The notes below the pieces were generated by a model that saw only the letters and a program-made list of their open reading frames with translations, did not search any database and was not told the DNA's origin. Below, piece by piece: positions 50,834-59,946 of a stretch of DNA of 64,000 nucleotides. This DNA is from JBNLAN01 sp050302175 (lineage in GTDB: Bacteria > Pseudomonadota > Zetaproteobacteria > Mariprofundales > Mariprofundaceae): positions 1 to 64,000 of the forward strand of contig JBNLAN010000014.1 of NCBI GenBank assembly GCA_050302175.1, read 5' to 3'. Numbering within the stretch: the first letter of the stretch is position 1; each line of letters opens with the position of its first letter. The position numbers and the translations under genes were made by a program.

Positions 50834-51883
50834 GTGAGCCAGCAAAAACAGCAACTTAGTTACGCCGAGTGCGGAGTCGATATTGATGCGGGTAATGCAT
50901 TTGTCGGCCGCATTAAGGCTGCGGTTTCCAGCACCATGCGTCCGGAAGTGCTTGCGGGCCTTGGTGGGTTCGGGGGCCTTTTTTCTGCAAATTTTAAAGA
51001 GATGCAGGAGCCCGTGCTGGTCTCCTCCACCGATGGTGTTGGCACAAAGCTTCTTCTCCTCCAGCAGTACGATAGCCCGTTCGCAGCAGGTATTGATGCA
51101 GTGGCAATGTGCGTCAACGATATTGCAGCACAGGGCGCCGAACCGTTGTTCTTCCTCGATTATCTGGCAACTGGAAAACTCACAGGCGATACTCTGGTAC
51201 GGGTGGTTGAAGGGATTTCGGAAGCCTGTCGCATTAGCGGTTGCGCCCTGATTGGTGGTGAAACGGCCGAAATGCCCGGGATGTATGCCCCCGGACATTA
51301 CGATATCGGTGGGTTTTCGGTTGGTGTGGTCGATCGCCCGCGCATTATCGACGGCAGCAGCATTCGCGAAGGCGATATCATGCTCGGGCTGCCTTCCACT
51401 GGCCCACACTCCAATGGATACTCGATGGTGCGCAAGTTGCTCGAATTGGGCAGCGCCGACATATTGAGCGATAAACTGAGCGACGGCCGCCTGGCAATTG
51501 AAGGCGTGCTGGCGCCAACCAGGCTCTATGTGCCGGCGGTGAAGGCCTTGATGCAGGGCGAAGTCGAAGTACATGGCTTCTCGCATATCACCGGCGGTGG
51601 CATGTTCGATAATATTGAGCGTATTCTGCCTGAAGGTTTGGCGGCAACCGTCGATGTCTCCTCTTGGGCGGTACCGCCGGTATTCGAATATCTGTTATCC
51701 TTTGCTGAGGTCGAGCGCGATGAGCGATATCGTACCTTCAATATGGGCATCGGTTTTGTTGTGGTTTTGCCGGAAGCGGAAGCGGAAAAAGCTGAAACAT
51801 TGCTGCGCGATGCTGGTGAGTCCGTTTATCGTATTGGCCGTGTGCATGCGAAAGCCGATGAGCCGGTGATGCTGGTCGGATAA
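50834..51883 (+). CDS. purM: Phosphoribosylformylglycinamidine cyclo-ligase
   Basis: 349 residues; start GTG at 50834 with GGGGG-rich RBS region AAGGGGGCC. AIR synthetase, ATP-dependent step 5 of purine biosynthesis. Signatures: YAECGVDIDAGNAFVGRIK, VSSTDGVGTKLLLLQQYD, CVNDIAAQGAEPLFFLDYL, GGETAEMPGMYAPGHYD, and SHITGGGMFDNIERILPEGL. It is followed directly by purN, as in many proteobacteria. Confidence 0.97.
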   Translation: MSQQKQQLSYAECGVDIDAGNAFVGRIKAAVSSTMRPEVLAGLGGFGGLFSANFKEMQEPVLVSSTDGVGTKLLLLQQYDSPFAAGIDAVAMCVNDIAAQGAEPLFFLDYLATGKLTGDTLVRVVEGISEACRISGCALIGGETAEMPGMYAPGHYDIGGFSVGVVDRPRIIDGSSIREGDIMLGLPSTGPHSNGYSMVRKLLELGSADILSDKLSDGRLAIEGVLAPTRLYVPAVKALMQGEVEVHGFSHITGGGMFDNIERILPEGLAATVDVSSWAVPPVFEYLLSFAEVERDERYRTFNMGIGFVVVLPEAEAEKAETLLRDAGESVYRIGRVHAKADEPVMLVG

Positions 51884-51893
51884 ATTACTTCTG

Positions 51894-52511
51894 ATGAGCT
51901 CAAAATCGATTGCTGTGATGGTGTCCGGGCGCGGCTCCAATCTGAAAGTCCTTCTCGAAGCCGTTGCTGCGGGCAGATGTCCGGTGGATGTCCGGCTGGT
52001 GATCTCCGATAAAACCGATGCCCCGGCACTTGCGATTGCCAGAGAGGTAGGCGTTCCAAATGTGGAATATATCAATCCGAAAGATTATGCCGACCGGGCA
52101 AGCTTTGATGCTGCCTGTGCTGAGCGCATTGATGCTGAGGGTTGCGGCTGGATTGTGCTTGCCGGTTATATGCGGATTTTATCCGGTGAATTCGTGCGCC
52201 GGTTTCGAGGGCGCATCATCAACATCCACCCCTCCATTCTGCCCGCCTTTCCCGGTGCGCATGCGGTAGAAGATGCCTTGGCGCACGGTGTTAAAGTGGC
52301 CGGTTGTACCGTGCACCTGGTGGATGAAGTGCTGGATGGCGGGCCGATTCTGGCGCAAAGCGTGGTTCTGGTTCGGGATGATGACACTCGAGATACCTTG
52401 CATGCTCGTATTCAGGTTGAGGAGCATAAACTCTACCCTGCAACAATCGCACGCATGGTAAACGATGGCTTTTCTATACGGGGCCGCACCGTTTTTTGGA
52501 ATCATAGCTAG
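51894..52511 (+). CDS. purN: Phosphoribosylglycinamide formyltransferase
   Basis: 205 residues. Folate-dependent GAR transformylase, step 3 of purine synthesis. It begins KSIAVMVSGRGSNLKVLLEA, has the folate and active site VLAGYMRILSGEFVRRFRGR, the INIHPSILPAFPG motif with the catalytic His and the Asp in VDEVLDGGPILAQ. It starts 10 bases after purM. Confidence 0.97.
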   Translation: MSSKSIAVMVSGRGSNLKVLLEAVAAGRCPVDVRLVISDKTDAPALAIAREVGVPNVEYINPKDYADRASFDAACAERIDAEGCGWIVLAGYMRILSGEFVRRFRGRIINIHPSILPAFPGAHAVEDALAHGVKVAGCTVHLVDEVLDGGPILAQSVVLVRDDDTRDTLHARIQVEEHKLYPATIARMVNDGFSIRGRTVFWNHS

Positions 52512-52634
52512 CGCAGCACTTCGAATTGCGCAGCCTGCCTTTTCTGGCTTGCCTGTATTGTATATTTTCTCGATAGTGATAAATCACAACCCCATGGTTG
52601 CTTGCATTCAACACAGTCGTGCAGAGTGGGATGC

Positions 52635-53432
52635 ATGGCAGAAAGTGAAATCTACCTGCTTTTGTATGGCGTCCTCGTTGGCCTTGTTGCCGGAGGCGTA
52701 GCTGGCACTTTAGCCGGGCTCGCTGGCGTTGGCGGCGGCCTGATCTATGTGCCGGTGTTTTATATCGCCATGCCGGGCGATTCGCAAAATATGTCGATAC
52801 ATGTGTTAGCAAGCCTGGTGGCGGTGGTTATTACGGGCTTTTTCTCAGCCCGCGCACACTGGCGCTTGAATCATGTTGATCTCGTATCTTTCCGCATGCT
52901 AATACCCGGGCTGGTTTTTGGAGCGGGCTTAGGCCTGTGGCTGACATTGCATATTCCCGAGGCGGTGGTGCTGGTGAGCATGGCTGCGATTGATGCCTGG
53001 ATCGCCTTTGATTATGGAAAGAAAATCGAGATCAGGCAGGGTAATAGCAAGCCGTTACTTATACTTTCGGGGCCGGTTGGCATGATTTCTGGCGTGCTGG
53101 GTATTGGCGGCGGCACCATGCTGGTACCGCTCTTACGCCGGGTTTGTAATTTGCGGGTTGCTGTTGGCACATCCGCCCTATGTGGTGTGGTGATGGCTGC
53201 GGGGGCAGTGCTGCTTAATCTGGGACTGGATCGCCAGTGGCTGGTAATTCTTGATGCACATGGGTTGTTTGTTGCCGGATTATGGGGCGGTGTGCTGATG
53301 GCAATGCCGCAAGCATCCGGGTTTGCAGCAAAACTGCATCAACGTTTTTCCGAAGAGGCTTTGCAAAAAGTTCTGCGTGGGTTGTTTGTTTTTCTTTCGT
53401 TGATGCTACTGCTTGCCGCGGCCCTTTCCTGA
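52635..53432 (+). CDS. TauE/SafE family sulfite exporter-like permease
   Basis: 265 residues from the ATG at 52635, with about eight spans. Two Gly-rich repeats mark the family: GTLAGLAGVGGGLIYVPVF near residue 26 and MISGVLGIGGGTMLVPLLRR near residue 155. Family members move sulfonates, sulfite or other organic anions; the substrate here is unknown. It converges on rodA with a 3-base gap. Confidence 0.88.
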   Translation: MAESEIYLLLYGVLVGLVAGGVAGTLAGLAGVGGGLIYVPVFYIAMPGDSQNMSIHVLASLVAVVITGFFSARAHWRLNHVDLVSFRMLIPGLVFGAGLGLWLTLHIPEAVVLVSMAAIDAWIAFDYGKKIEIRQGNSKPLLILSGPVGMISGVLGIGGGTMLVPLLRRVCNLRVAVGTSALCGVVMAAGAVLLNLGLDRQWLVILDAHGLFVAGLWGGVLMAMPQASGFAAKLHQRFSEEALQKVLRGLFVFLSLMLLLAAALS

Positions 53433-53435
53433 TGA

Positions 53436-54542
53436 TCAGGCAAACGGGCTGCCGGGGCGCTGCCAGGGAGTGCGTGGTTTCGATTCGATGGAGATCCTCA
53501 TTACCAGGCCGATTGCAGCCAGCATGGTTACGAGAGCCGAGCCGCCATAACTGATAAAGGGCAACGGCACACCAACCACCGGCAGCATGCCGGTAACCAT
53601 GCCGATATTGACCACGATATACAGCGTGAAAATCGAAGCAACGCCGATGCAGATCAATGAGCCGAACCGTGTATGGGCGATTGATGCTGTGCGTAGAATC
53701 TGAAAAATAAGTATGGCGTAAAGAAATAGCAGTAGTGCGGACGCGATCAGCCCACCCTCTTCCGCCAGTACGGCAAAGATGAAGTCGGTATGTTGTTCGG
53801 GCAAAAAGTGCAGGCGTGATTGCGAACCTTGCAGATAGCCCTTACCGAGCAGTCCGCCCGAGCCAATCGCGATGCCGGATTGAATCACATGATAGCCGGC
53901 GCCCAAGGGGTCGGACTGAGGGTCGAGAAAACTAAGCACGCGCGATTTTTGGTATGCATGCATCTTCATCCAGAGCAAAGGGAGACTGGAGATGGCTGCG
54001 ATGCCTCCGAGTATGAACCAACGCCACTTTAAGCCGGAAGCCATAATCATCACGGTTGCAGCACTCAGCAAAACCAGCGTGGTGCCCAAATCCGGTTGAA
54101 TTACGATGAGTGCGGCAGGTACTCCGGCGAGAAGCAGAGAAACACCTACGGATTTAATATCGGCAGCCTCCCGCGAAGCAAACCAGTGCGCCATCAGCAT
54201 CATCAGTGCCCACTTCATGGTTTCGGACGGCTGCAGGAGAAAAGGGCCGAAGTCGAGCCAGCGGCGAGCGCCCATGTGCACATCGCCGAATAGTGGAACC
54301 AGTGCAAGCAAAATAAGGGCAACAAGATAGATGGGCCAGCTGGCCAGAGCCACAAAGCGGGTGGGCAGTAAGCAGAGGCCAAAAAAGACGATCAGGCCGA
54401 AAAACCAATAAATAAGCTGACGATACCAAAGCCCGAGATCACCTGCCGAAACAGCTGCATAGAGGGTAAAAAGTCCAAGCACTCCAAGACTGATGACAGC
54501 AGCCAACATGGTTCGGTCCAGCAAACGCAGAGTCTGCATCAT
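53436..54542 (-). CDS. rodA: Peptidoglycan glycosyltransferase RodA (MrdB)
   Basis: 368 residues with about ten spans; a SEDS-family glycosyltransferase that builds side-wall glycan with PBP2. Conserved blocks: LYRQLIYWFFGLIVFF-like start, GARRWLDFGPFLLQPSETMKWA, PDLGTTLVLLSAATVM, YLQGSQSRLHFLPEQHTDFIFAV and LPFISYGGSALVT. The catalytic-Asp segment is present. Overlaps mrdA by 4 bases. Last gene of the rod operon. Confidence 0.96.
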   Translation of the reverse strand: MMQTLRLLDRTMLAAVISLGVLGLFTLYAAVSAGDLGLWYRQLIYWFFGLIVFFGLCLLPTRFVALASWPIYLVALILLALVPLFGDVHMGARRWLDFGPFLLQPSETMKWALMMLMAHWFASREAADIKSVGVSLLLAGVPAALIVIQPDLGTTLVLLSAATVMIMASGLKWRWFILGGIAAISSLPLLWMKMHAYQKSRVLSFLDPQSDPLGAGYHVIQSGIAIGSGGLLGKGYLQGSQSRLHFLPEQHTDFIFAVLAEEGGLIASALLLFLYAILIFQILRTASIAHTRFGSLICIGVASIFTLYIVVNIGMVTGMLPVVGVPLPFISYGGSALVTMLAAIGLVMRISIESKPRTPWQRPGSPFA

Positions 54543-56356
54543 GGCGCTGCCTCCTCGGTCGGTTTCTTATGATCGGCGTAGTGCTTGATGATCGCTGCTG
54601 CGATGGGTGCCGCCGCACTACCGCCGTGCCCCCCATGTTCAACAAAAACGGCAAAGGCAATTTCAGGTTTGTCGAATGGCGCATAGCCCATAAACCAGGC
54701 GTGATCCTTGTGGCGATCAATCAGTATTTTTGAAGGGCGCTTTTCGTCCTGTGCCATTTCGATGACCTGTGCAGTGCCGGTTTTTCCGGCAACCGGCAGC
54801 GGTGCCCAGTTCAGCTTCCAGTGTGCGGTTCCCTTCTTATCTGCCACGACACCGCGCATAGCTTGCTGAACTTTTTTCAAATGCTCCGGGCCCACATCGA
54901 TCTGGCGGATAATCTTCGGTGTTTTGCCGTGCACAAGTTGAGGCTTCAGCAGCTTTCCGCCATTAGCGATGGCGGCAGCAAAACGGGCAAGCTGCAAGGG
55001 CGTTACCGTTACGGCACCCTGACCAATGGCAGCGATCATAGTTTCGCCACGAAACCATTTGGAGCCCTCTCGCCCGGCGTATTGTCCGAGCAGGCGGCCG
55101 TTCTCGTCCAGGCGTGGAATAATGCCGCGCGACTCGGAGGGAAGCGAAATACCTGTGTATTCACCGAAGCCCCAGTTTTGAGCTTCTTGCGCCAGACGCG
55201 TAATGCCGAGCTGATCGCCAATCTGATAAAAATAGATATCACAAGATTGCACAATAGCTTTATATAGATTCGTATGTTTATGGCCGGTGCGCAACCAGCA
55301 GCGCAGGTTTCGGTCGGCCAGCTCAAAGGAGCCGGTGCAGTTGGTTGATCCAGAAATAAGCGGAACCTGATACTTAAGCCCTGCCAGGCTCACCAGCAGT
55401 TTGAAGGTGGATGCCGGAGGGTAAGCAGCCTGTGTGGTGCGGTTGAGAAGGGGCTTGCGTGGATCCTCCAGCCATTGATTCCACTGTTCCTCTTCAAGTC
55501 CGGTGATAAAGTGGTTGGTATCGAAGCCGGGTTGGCTAAGCAGAGTCAGGATTTCCCCGGTATTAACGTCCATTACGATGACCGCACCGGTGCGGTCGCC
55601 CAGCGCTGCGGCAGCGGTCTCCTGCATCTCGACATCGAGCCCGAGCTGCAGGCGTTTGCCCATAACTGGCGGCTCACTCTTGATAACACTGATGCGCCGG
55701 CCCATTGCATCAACCTCTTCGCGCTGAGCTCCCGGGGTTCCGTGCAGTACGGCTTCGAACTCTTTCTCGATTCCTGATCGCCCCACCTGTGAAAAGGGAA
55801 GGAAACCGGCTTTAATGTGCTCGGATTTGGCCATCGACAGATAGCCGATCAGATGCGAGGTCAGCTGGGCATAAGGGTAAACCCGGTGTGTTCCGGCCAG
55901 CACATTAATGCCGGAAAAGCGGTGCAGACGTGCTGATAGCGGTGCGACATCGCTCCAGGAGAGCTTGTCCTGTAACAGCACCGGTCGATCTGAGCGCGAC
56001 TGTTCGATGCGTTTCTGCAACTGGGCAACAAGCGATTTATCCCAGCTCATCAGGTTTGCGAGTTGCGAGAGGGTGGCATCGATGTCCTGCACCCGCTCCG
56101 GAATCATCTGTATCAGATAGGAGATATGGTTTGCAGCCAATAGCTGGCCGTTTCGGTCGACGATTTCACCGCGTGTGGGCAGCACGGGGACAATATTGAT
56201 GCGGTTGTGTTCCGCCTGTACGACAAAATTTTCATGCCGAAGCCATTGCAGGTCGACCAAACGGATAAACAGGGCAAGGAATAACAATGCAGCCAAGATA
56301 AACAACACTGCAATGCGCTGTTCGAAGTGATGCCGGGCTTCAAGCGTATTGAGCAT
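54539..56356 (-). CDS. mrdA: Penicillin-binding protein 2
   Basis: 605 residues. A monofunctional class B transpeptidase for cell elongation. One N-terminal span, then a PBP dimerisation region (PTRGEIVDRNGQLLAANHIS) and the transpeptidase domain with SxxK active site PPASTFKLLVSLAG, the SxN motif SCDIYFYQIGD region and KTG motif in VAGKTGTAQVIEM. It overlaps rodA and mreD, in the conserved mreBCD-mrdA-rodA order. Confidence 0.96.
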   Translation of the reverse strand: MLNTLEARHHFEQRIAVLFILAALLFLALFIRLVDLQWLRHENFVVQAEHNRINIVPVLPTRGEIVDRNGQLLAANHISYLIQMIPERVQDIDATLSQLANLMSWDKSLVAQLQKRIEQSRSDRPVLLQDKLSWSDVAPLSARLHRFSGINVLAGTHRVYPYAQLTSHLIGYLSMAKSEHIKAGFLPFSQVGRSGIEKEFEAVLHGTPGAQREEVDAMGRRISVIKSEPPVMGKRLQLGLDVEMQETAAAALGDRTGAVIVMDVNTGEILTLLSQPGFDTNHFITGLEEEQWNQWLEDPRKPLLNRTTQAAYPPASTFKLLVSLAGLKYQVPLISGSTNCTGSFELADRNLRCWLRTGHKHTNLYKAIVQSCDIYFYQIGDQLGITRLAQEAQNWGFGEYTGISLPSESRGIIPRLDENGRLLGQYAGREGSKWFRGETMIAAIGQGAVTVTPLQLARFAAAIANGGKLLKPQLVHGKTPKIIRQIDVGPEHLKKVQQAMRGVVADKKGTAHWKLNWAPLPVAGKTGTAQVIEMAQDEKRPSKILIDRHKDHAWFMGYAPFDKPEIAFAVFVEHGGHGGSAAAPIAAAIIKHYADHKKPTEEAAP

Positions 56357-56744
56357 AATTCCGAACCAGCAGGTACCATATGGGTACGCAGAGAAGCAGG
56401 GTTAGCATCCATTGAGCAAAGCCCCAGCCGACAAACAGCAGAGAAAGCGAAGCGACAAACATTAACAGTAGACGCTGTGGTAGAGCAGGCCCCAGCTGTT
56501 CATCCATGCGTAAGAGCAAGAAAGGCAGCAATGCCATCACGGGCAGAAAGGCGAAGGCGTTCCAGTGCAGGGCCAGGTCGTGCAAGAACACCGCGGGAAG
56601 CACCCATGGCCAGCTTGCGCGTTTGGCGAGAATGGCGGCCAACAGCAGCGCAAAGGCCCAGTCCGGTTGCACAAAAAGGCCAGCCATTACCAGGCTGGCC
56701 GTTAGCCCCAGCACAGAAAAAAGAATGATCACCGACGGAAACAT
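56340..56744 (-). CDS. mreD: Rod shape-determining protein MreD
   Basis: 134 residues, short for MreD (about 160), with four or five spans, for example LFSVLGLTASLVMAGLFV, FALLLAAILAKRA, AFLPVMALLPFLLL and LLMFVASLSLLFVGWGF. The identity rests mainly on its place between mreC and mrdA, with hydrophobicity as support. Overlaps mrdA by 17 bases and mreC is six bases upstream. Confidence 0.85.
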   Translation of the reverse strand: MFPSVIILFSVLGLTASLVMAGLFVQPDWAFALLLAAILAKRASWPWVLPAVFLHDLALHWNAFAFLPVMALLPFLLLRMDEQLGPALPQRLLLMFVASLSLLFVGWGFAQWMLTLLLCVPIWYLLVRNYAQYA

Positions 56745-56749
56745 CGGCG

Positions 56750-57532
56750 CTACTCCTTGTTGGGATGCAAGGCAACCGCCAGCCAGTTTTCCCGCTTCCA
56801 GTGGGCCAGGGGTTCAGCCTCCACATCGGCAAAAACTTCTCCGCTGCGTTCACTGATCTGAGTGATGGTTGCAACAGGGATCCCCGGCGGGAAAATACCT
56901 CCGGCACCACTGGTTTGCAGAATGCTTCCAACAGCTGGCGCATTGGCCCATGGCAGGAAATCGACGACTAAGCTATCGCCCTGCCCGCGCACAAGTGCTG
57001 CAATGGGCTGGTTTTTTATGGTCACCGGCACAGCCAGGGAAGCGTCGAGAATGGTACGGATTACGGCATAATCGTGGGAAGAGGTATCAATTAGTCCAAC
57101 CAGCCCGTTACTGGATACAACGACATCGTCGGGAGAGACGCCACTGGCCTCGATCACCAGCCGCTGGTTCATGGCGTCCGGGCTGCGCCCTTCAACTTTC
57201 ACCGCCTGCCAGCGTCGGTTTTGCACATTCGGAATGCGTAAAAGGTTGCGTAACTGGCGATTCTCTTCGCGCAGGCTGGAAATCTCCTGCACCATTGCTG
57301 CGTTACGCTCTAACGCTTCTTTTTGTTGCAGGTATTCGGTGTGCAGAGTGTCTCGGCTTTGCGCCCACAGGCCGGCCTCTTTCCACCAGCGTGCCGGGGC
57401 GGAGAAAACATCCATGGCGGGGGCAAAAGCCAGGGTCAGGCGTTGCCCGAGGTTGGTTTGCTGAGAAAGCGAAAGCAGAAAAAGGGCACCCAGAACCCAT
57501 AAAAACGGAATGACTTTGTTTCTGCGCCGCAC
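56750..57532 (-). CDS. mreC: Rod shape-determining protein MreC
   Basis: 260 residues. A short cytoplasmic start, one membrane span (IPFLWVLGALFLLSL), a coiled coil (about 55-100, EYLQQKEALERNAAMVQEIS), then the beta-domain with the family motif GVSPDDVVVSSNGLVGLIDT. MreC scaffolds the elongation machinery in the periplasm. A weak mreC start choice is possible but the basic MRRRNKVIP start is typical. Confidence 0.95.
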   Translation of the reverse strand: MRRRNKVIPFLWVLGALFLLSLSQQTNLGQRLTLAFAPAMDVFSAPARWWKEAGLWAQSRDTLHTEYLQQKEALERNAAMVQEISSLREENRQLRNLLRIPNVQNRRWQAVKVEGRSPDAMNQRLVIEASGVSPDDVVVSSNGLVGLIDTSSHDYAVIRTILDASLAVPVTIKNQPIAALVRGQGDSLVVDFLPWANAPAVGSILQTSGAGGIFPPGIPVATITQISERSGEVFADVEAEPLAHWKRENWLAVALHPNKE

Positions 57533-57538
57533 CTTGTG

Positions 57539-58570
57539 CTATTCCTCGAAAAGGACGCCTCGCATGCGCTCGTAATCATCCAAGACACGGCCGCTGCCAA
57601 GCACAACGCAATTTAGCGGGTTTTCAGCGATGGTGACCGGGAGGCCGGTGTCTTCGCGCAGTAACTGGTCGAGGCCAACCAACAGGGCGCCGCCTCCGGT
57701 TAACACGATACCCTTGTCGACAATATCTGCAGCCAGCTCTGGTGGCGTGCGTTCGAGACAGACTTTAATGCCTTCGATAATGGCATTCACCGGCTCTGTG
57801 AGCGCCTCAAGAATTTCGGAGTCGTCGAGCCGCAGGTTTTTGGGAACGCCATTGATCAGGTCGCGTCCCTTGACCTCCATCTCTCTGCGCGTCTCCTGAG
57901 GATATGCGCTACCGATCTGGATTTTAATTTTTTCTGCGGTGGCAGAGCCGACCAGCAAGCTGTATTTGCGGCGGAGGTGGTTAATGATGGCTTCATCCAT
58001 TTTGTCACCGCCCACGCGAACGGAACGGGAGTAAACAATGCCGCCATACGAGATAACCGCGATCTCCGAGGTGCCGCCGCCAATATCAACTACCATGGAG
58101 CCGGAGGCTTCGGTGACCGGCAAATCAGCGCCGATTGCAGCAGCCATCGGCTCTTCAATAAGGTGAACAGCGCGAGCGCCGGCATTCAGTGCGGAGTCGC
58201 GAATGGCCCGGCGTTCAACCGGCGTGGAGCCGTAAGGCACGCAGATAACGATACGCGGAGCAATGCCCCATGTGCGCTTATGCACTTTACGGATAAACTG
58301 TTTTAACATCTCTTCGGTGACAACGAAGTCGGCAATCACTCCGTCTTTCAAAGGCCGGATGGCCTGAATCGCTTCCGGTGTTCGACCGAGCATGCGTTTT
58401 GCATCAATGCCCACAGCCAGAACTTTTCTTTGATTTCCGTTGGTATGTACAGCAACGACAGAGGGCTCATTGAGAACAATTCCCTCCCCTCGTACATAGA
58501 TCAGCGTGTTCGCTGTCCCCAGGTCGATGGAGATATCGTTGGAAAATAATCCGTAAAAACGTTGAAGCAT
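57539..58570 (-). CDS. mreB: Actin-like cell shape protein MreB
   Basis: 343 residues from the ATG at 58570 (MLQRFYGLFSNDISIDLGTANTL). The open frame runs 189 bases further upstream but the extra part is not MreB-like. Actin-fold phosphate loops: DIGGGTSEIAVISYG and VLTGGGALLVGL; RAIRDSALNAGARAVHLIEE is the helical signature. It forms membrane filaments that direct cell-wall elongation. First gene of the rod operon. Confidence 0.97.
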   Translation of the reverse strand: MLQRFYGLFSNDISIDLGTANTLIYVRGEGIVLNEPSVVAVHTNGNQRKVLAVGIDAKRMLGRTPEAIQAIRPLKDGVIADFVVTEEMLKQFIRKVHKRTWGIAPRIVICVPYGSTPVERRAIRDSALNAGARAVHLIEEPMAAAIGADLPVTEASGSMVVDIGGGTSEIAVISYGGIVYSRSVRVGGDKMDEAIINHLRRKYSLLVGSATAEKIKIQIGSAYPQETRREMEVKGRDLINGVPKNLRLDDSEILEALTEPVNAIIEGIKVCLERTPPELAADIVDKGIVLTGGGALLVGLDQLLREDTGLPVTIAENPLNCVVLGSGRVLDDYERMRGVLFEE

Positions 58571-58758
58571 TTGCAAGGCACCTGCCGTAAAATAAATAAG
58601 GCGATGAGCATAGATGCTGCGCCTGCCAAGGTAAAGGATCGAAAACCAGTCGATTCCGGTAACCGGCAACCGCGTTTTGGTGAGCGCCCTCCGCTTGAGC
58701 GGAGCAAAAGAGTAGGGTTGAAAGGGGTGGATTCTGTGATTCAGGTCATGCCTGAGCA

Positions 58759-59178
58759 TTAACTCCCGATCAGATGCAGGGCAACGCGTCGTTGCAAGGC
58801 GCTTGTGCGATGCTCATAGAGGTAAATTCCTTGCCAGATTCCGAGCGCCGGCATGCCCTTTGATACCGGGATCGAGAGCGAAACCTGCGTTAGCGCCATG
58901 CGGATATGTGCCGACATATCATCCGGGCCTTCAGCGCGATGGCGAAACATCGGGTCGCCATCGACAACCAGTTTTTCAAGAAAGCGCTCCATATCATGCT
59001 GAACCGAAGGGTCGGCATTCTCCTGAATAAGCAGCGAGCAACTGGTGTGTTGTACAAACAGATTTAGCATGCCGGTCTGGATGTCGAGATTGCGAACCCA
59101 GCCGGTCACGTCGCGGGTAATGTCATACATGCCCCGGCCCCGGCAGGCGATGTTCAGGGTCGTTTGCTCCTGCTTCAT
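58759..59178 (-). CDS. yjbQ: YjbQ family protein (UPF0047)
   Basis: 139 residues. The family signature is clear: LFVQHTSCSLLIQENADPSV near residue 40 and GTWQGIYL-like (here ALGIWQGIYLYEHR) near the end. YjbQ proteins bind metal and have thiamine-phosphate synthase activity in vitro; the physiological role is uncertain. It overlaps xth by 4 bases. Confidence 0.93.
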   Translation of the reverse strand: MKQEQTTLNIACRGRGMYDITRDVTGWVRNLDIQTGMLNLFVQHTSCSLLIQENADPSVQHDMERFLEKLVVDGDPMFRHRAEGPDDMSAHIRMALTQVSLSIPVSKGMPALGIWQGIYLYEHRTSALQRRVALHLIGS

Positions 59179-59936
59179 GGCTGGATGCGAATCCAGGTGG
59201 GGGCGTGATCGCTCGGCCGCTCTAGGGCGCGATAGGTTGTATCTACACCGACATCGGTAACGGTCAGGTTTGGGGTGGCAAGCAGGTGGTCAATGCGTAT
59301 TCCCCAGTTGCGGTCAAATGCGCTCAGCCGGTAATCCCACCAGGTGTGTAGCGGTTGAAGCGGCTGGAATGAACGCAACGTATCGATAAGCCCCAATTCC
59401 AGCAGGCTGGAAAACCACGTCCTCTCTTTCGAGGAGCACATGATTTTCTCATGCCAGCGCTTGGGGTCGTGCACGTCGATATCGGCAGGGGCGATATTAA
59501 AATCGCCCAGTACAATGAGGCGATCATGCTGGTTGAGCTCGGATTGCAGATAATTCCGAACAGCACTCAGCCAGCGGAATTTATAGTCGTATTTCTCCGA
59601 GCCCACCTCCTGTCCGTTTGGGATGTAAATATTGATGATGCGCATGTCGTCAATGGTGGTGGCAAGCAGGCGACGTTGTGGGTCATCAAGGTCTGGAACG
59701 TCGGAGATGACGTGCTCACAAGGCTGTTTGCTGATGATGGCAACACCGTTATACGTCTTTTGTCCGGAGTAGCAGACCTGATACCCGGCAGCCTCGATCT
59801 CGTTGCGCGGAAATTTCTCATCCGGCAGCTTGGTCTCTTGCAGGGCAAGAATATCCGGCTCGTGCCTGTCTAAATAGTCGAGCACATGCGACAAGCGCAC
59901 GTTCAGGGAGTTTACGTTCCAGGTTGTGATTAGCAT
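59175..59936 (-). CDS. xth: Exodeoxyribonuclease III
   Basis: 253 residues from the ATG at 59936 (MLITTWNVNSLNVRLSHVLD). An AP endonuclease / exonuclease of the EEP fold: ILALQETKLPDEKFP with the metal-binding Glu, YNGVAIISKQP, INIYIPNGQEVGSEKYDYKF, LVLGDFNIAPADIDVHD-type sequence (here IVLGDFNIAPADIDVHDPKR) with the catalytic Asp and Asn, and RPSDHAPTWIRI with the catalytic Asp-His. Role: base-excision repair. Longer starts extend into lgt. Confidence 0.96.
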   Translation of the reverse strand: MLITTWNVNSLNVRLSHVLDYLDRHEPDILALQETKLPDEKFPRNEIEAAGYQVCYSGQKTYNGVAIISKQPCEHVISDVPDLDDPQRRLLATTIDDMRIINIYIPNGQEVGSEKYDYKFRWLSAVRNYLQSELNQHDRLIVLGDFNIAPADIDVHDPKRWHEKIMCSSKERTWFSSLLELGLIDTLRSFQPLQPLHTWWDYRLSAFDRNWGIRIDHLLATPNLTVTDVGVDTTYRALERPSDHAPTWIRIQP

Positions 59937-59946
59937 GTGGTGCCGC

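Noticed and set aside
58571..58759. N-terminal extension of MreB
   Set aside because: MreB proteins begin near MLQRFYGLFSNDISID; the upstream residues show no similarity and cover the probable promoter region.
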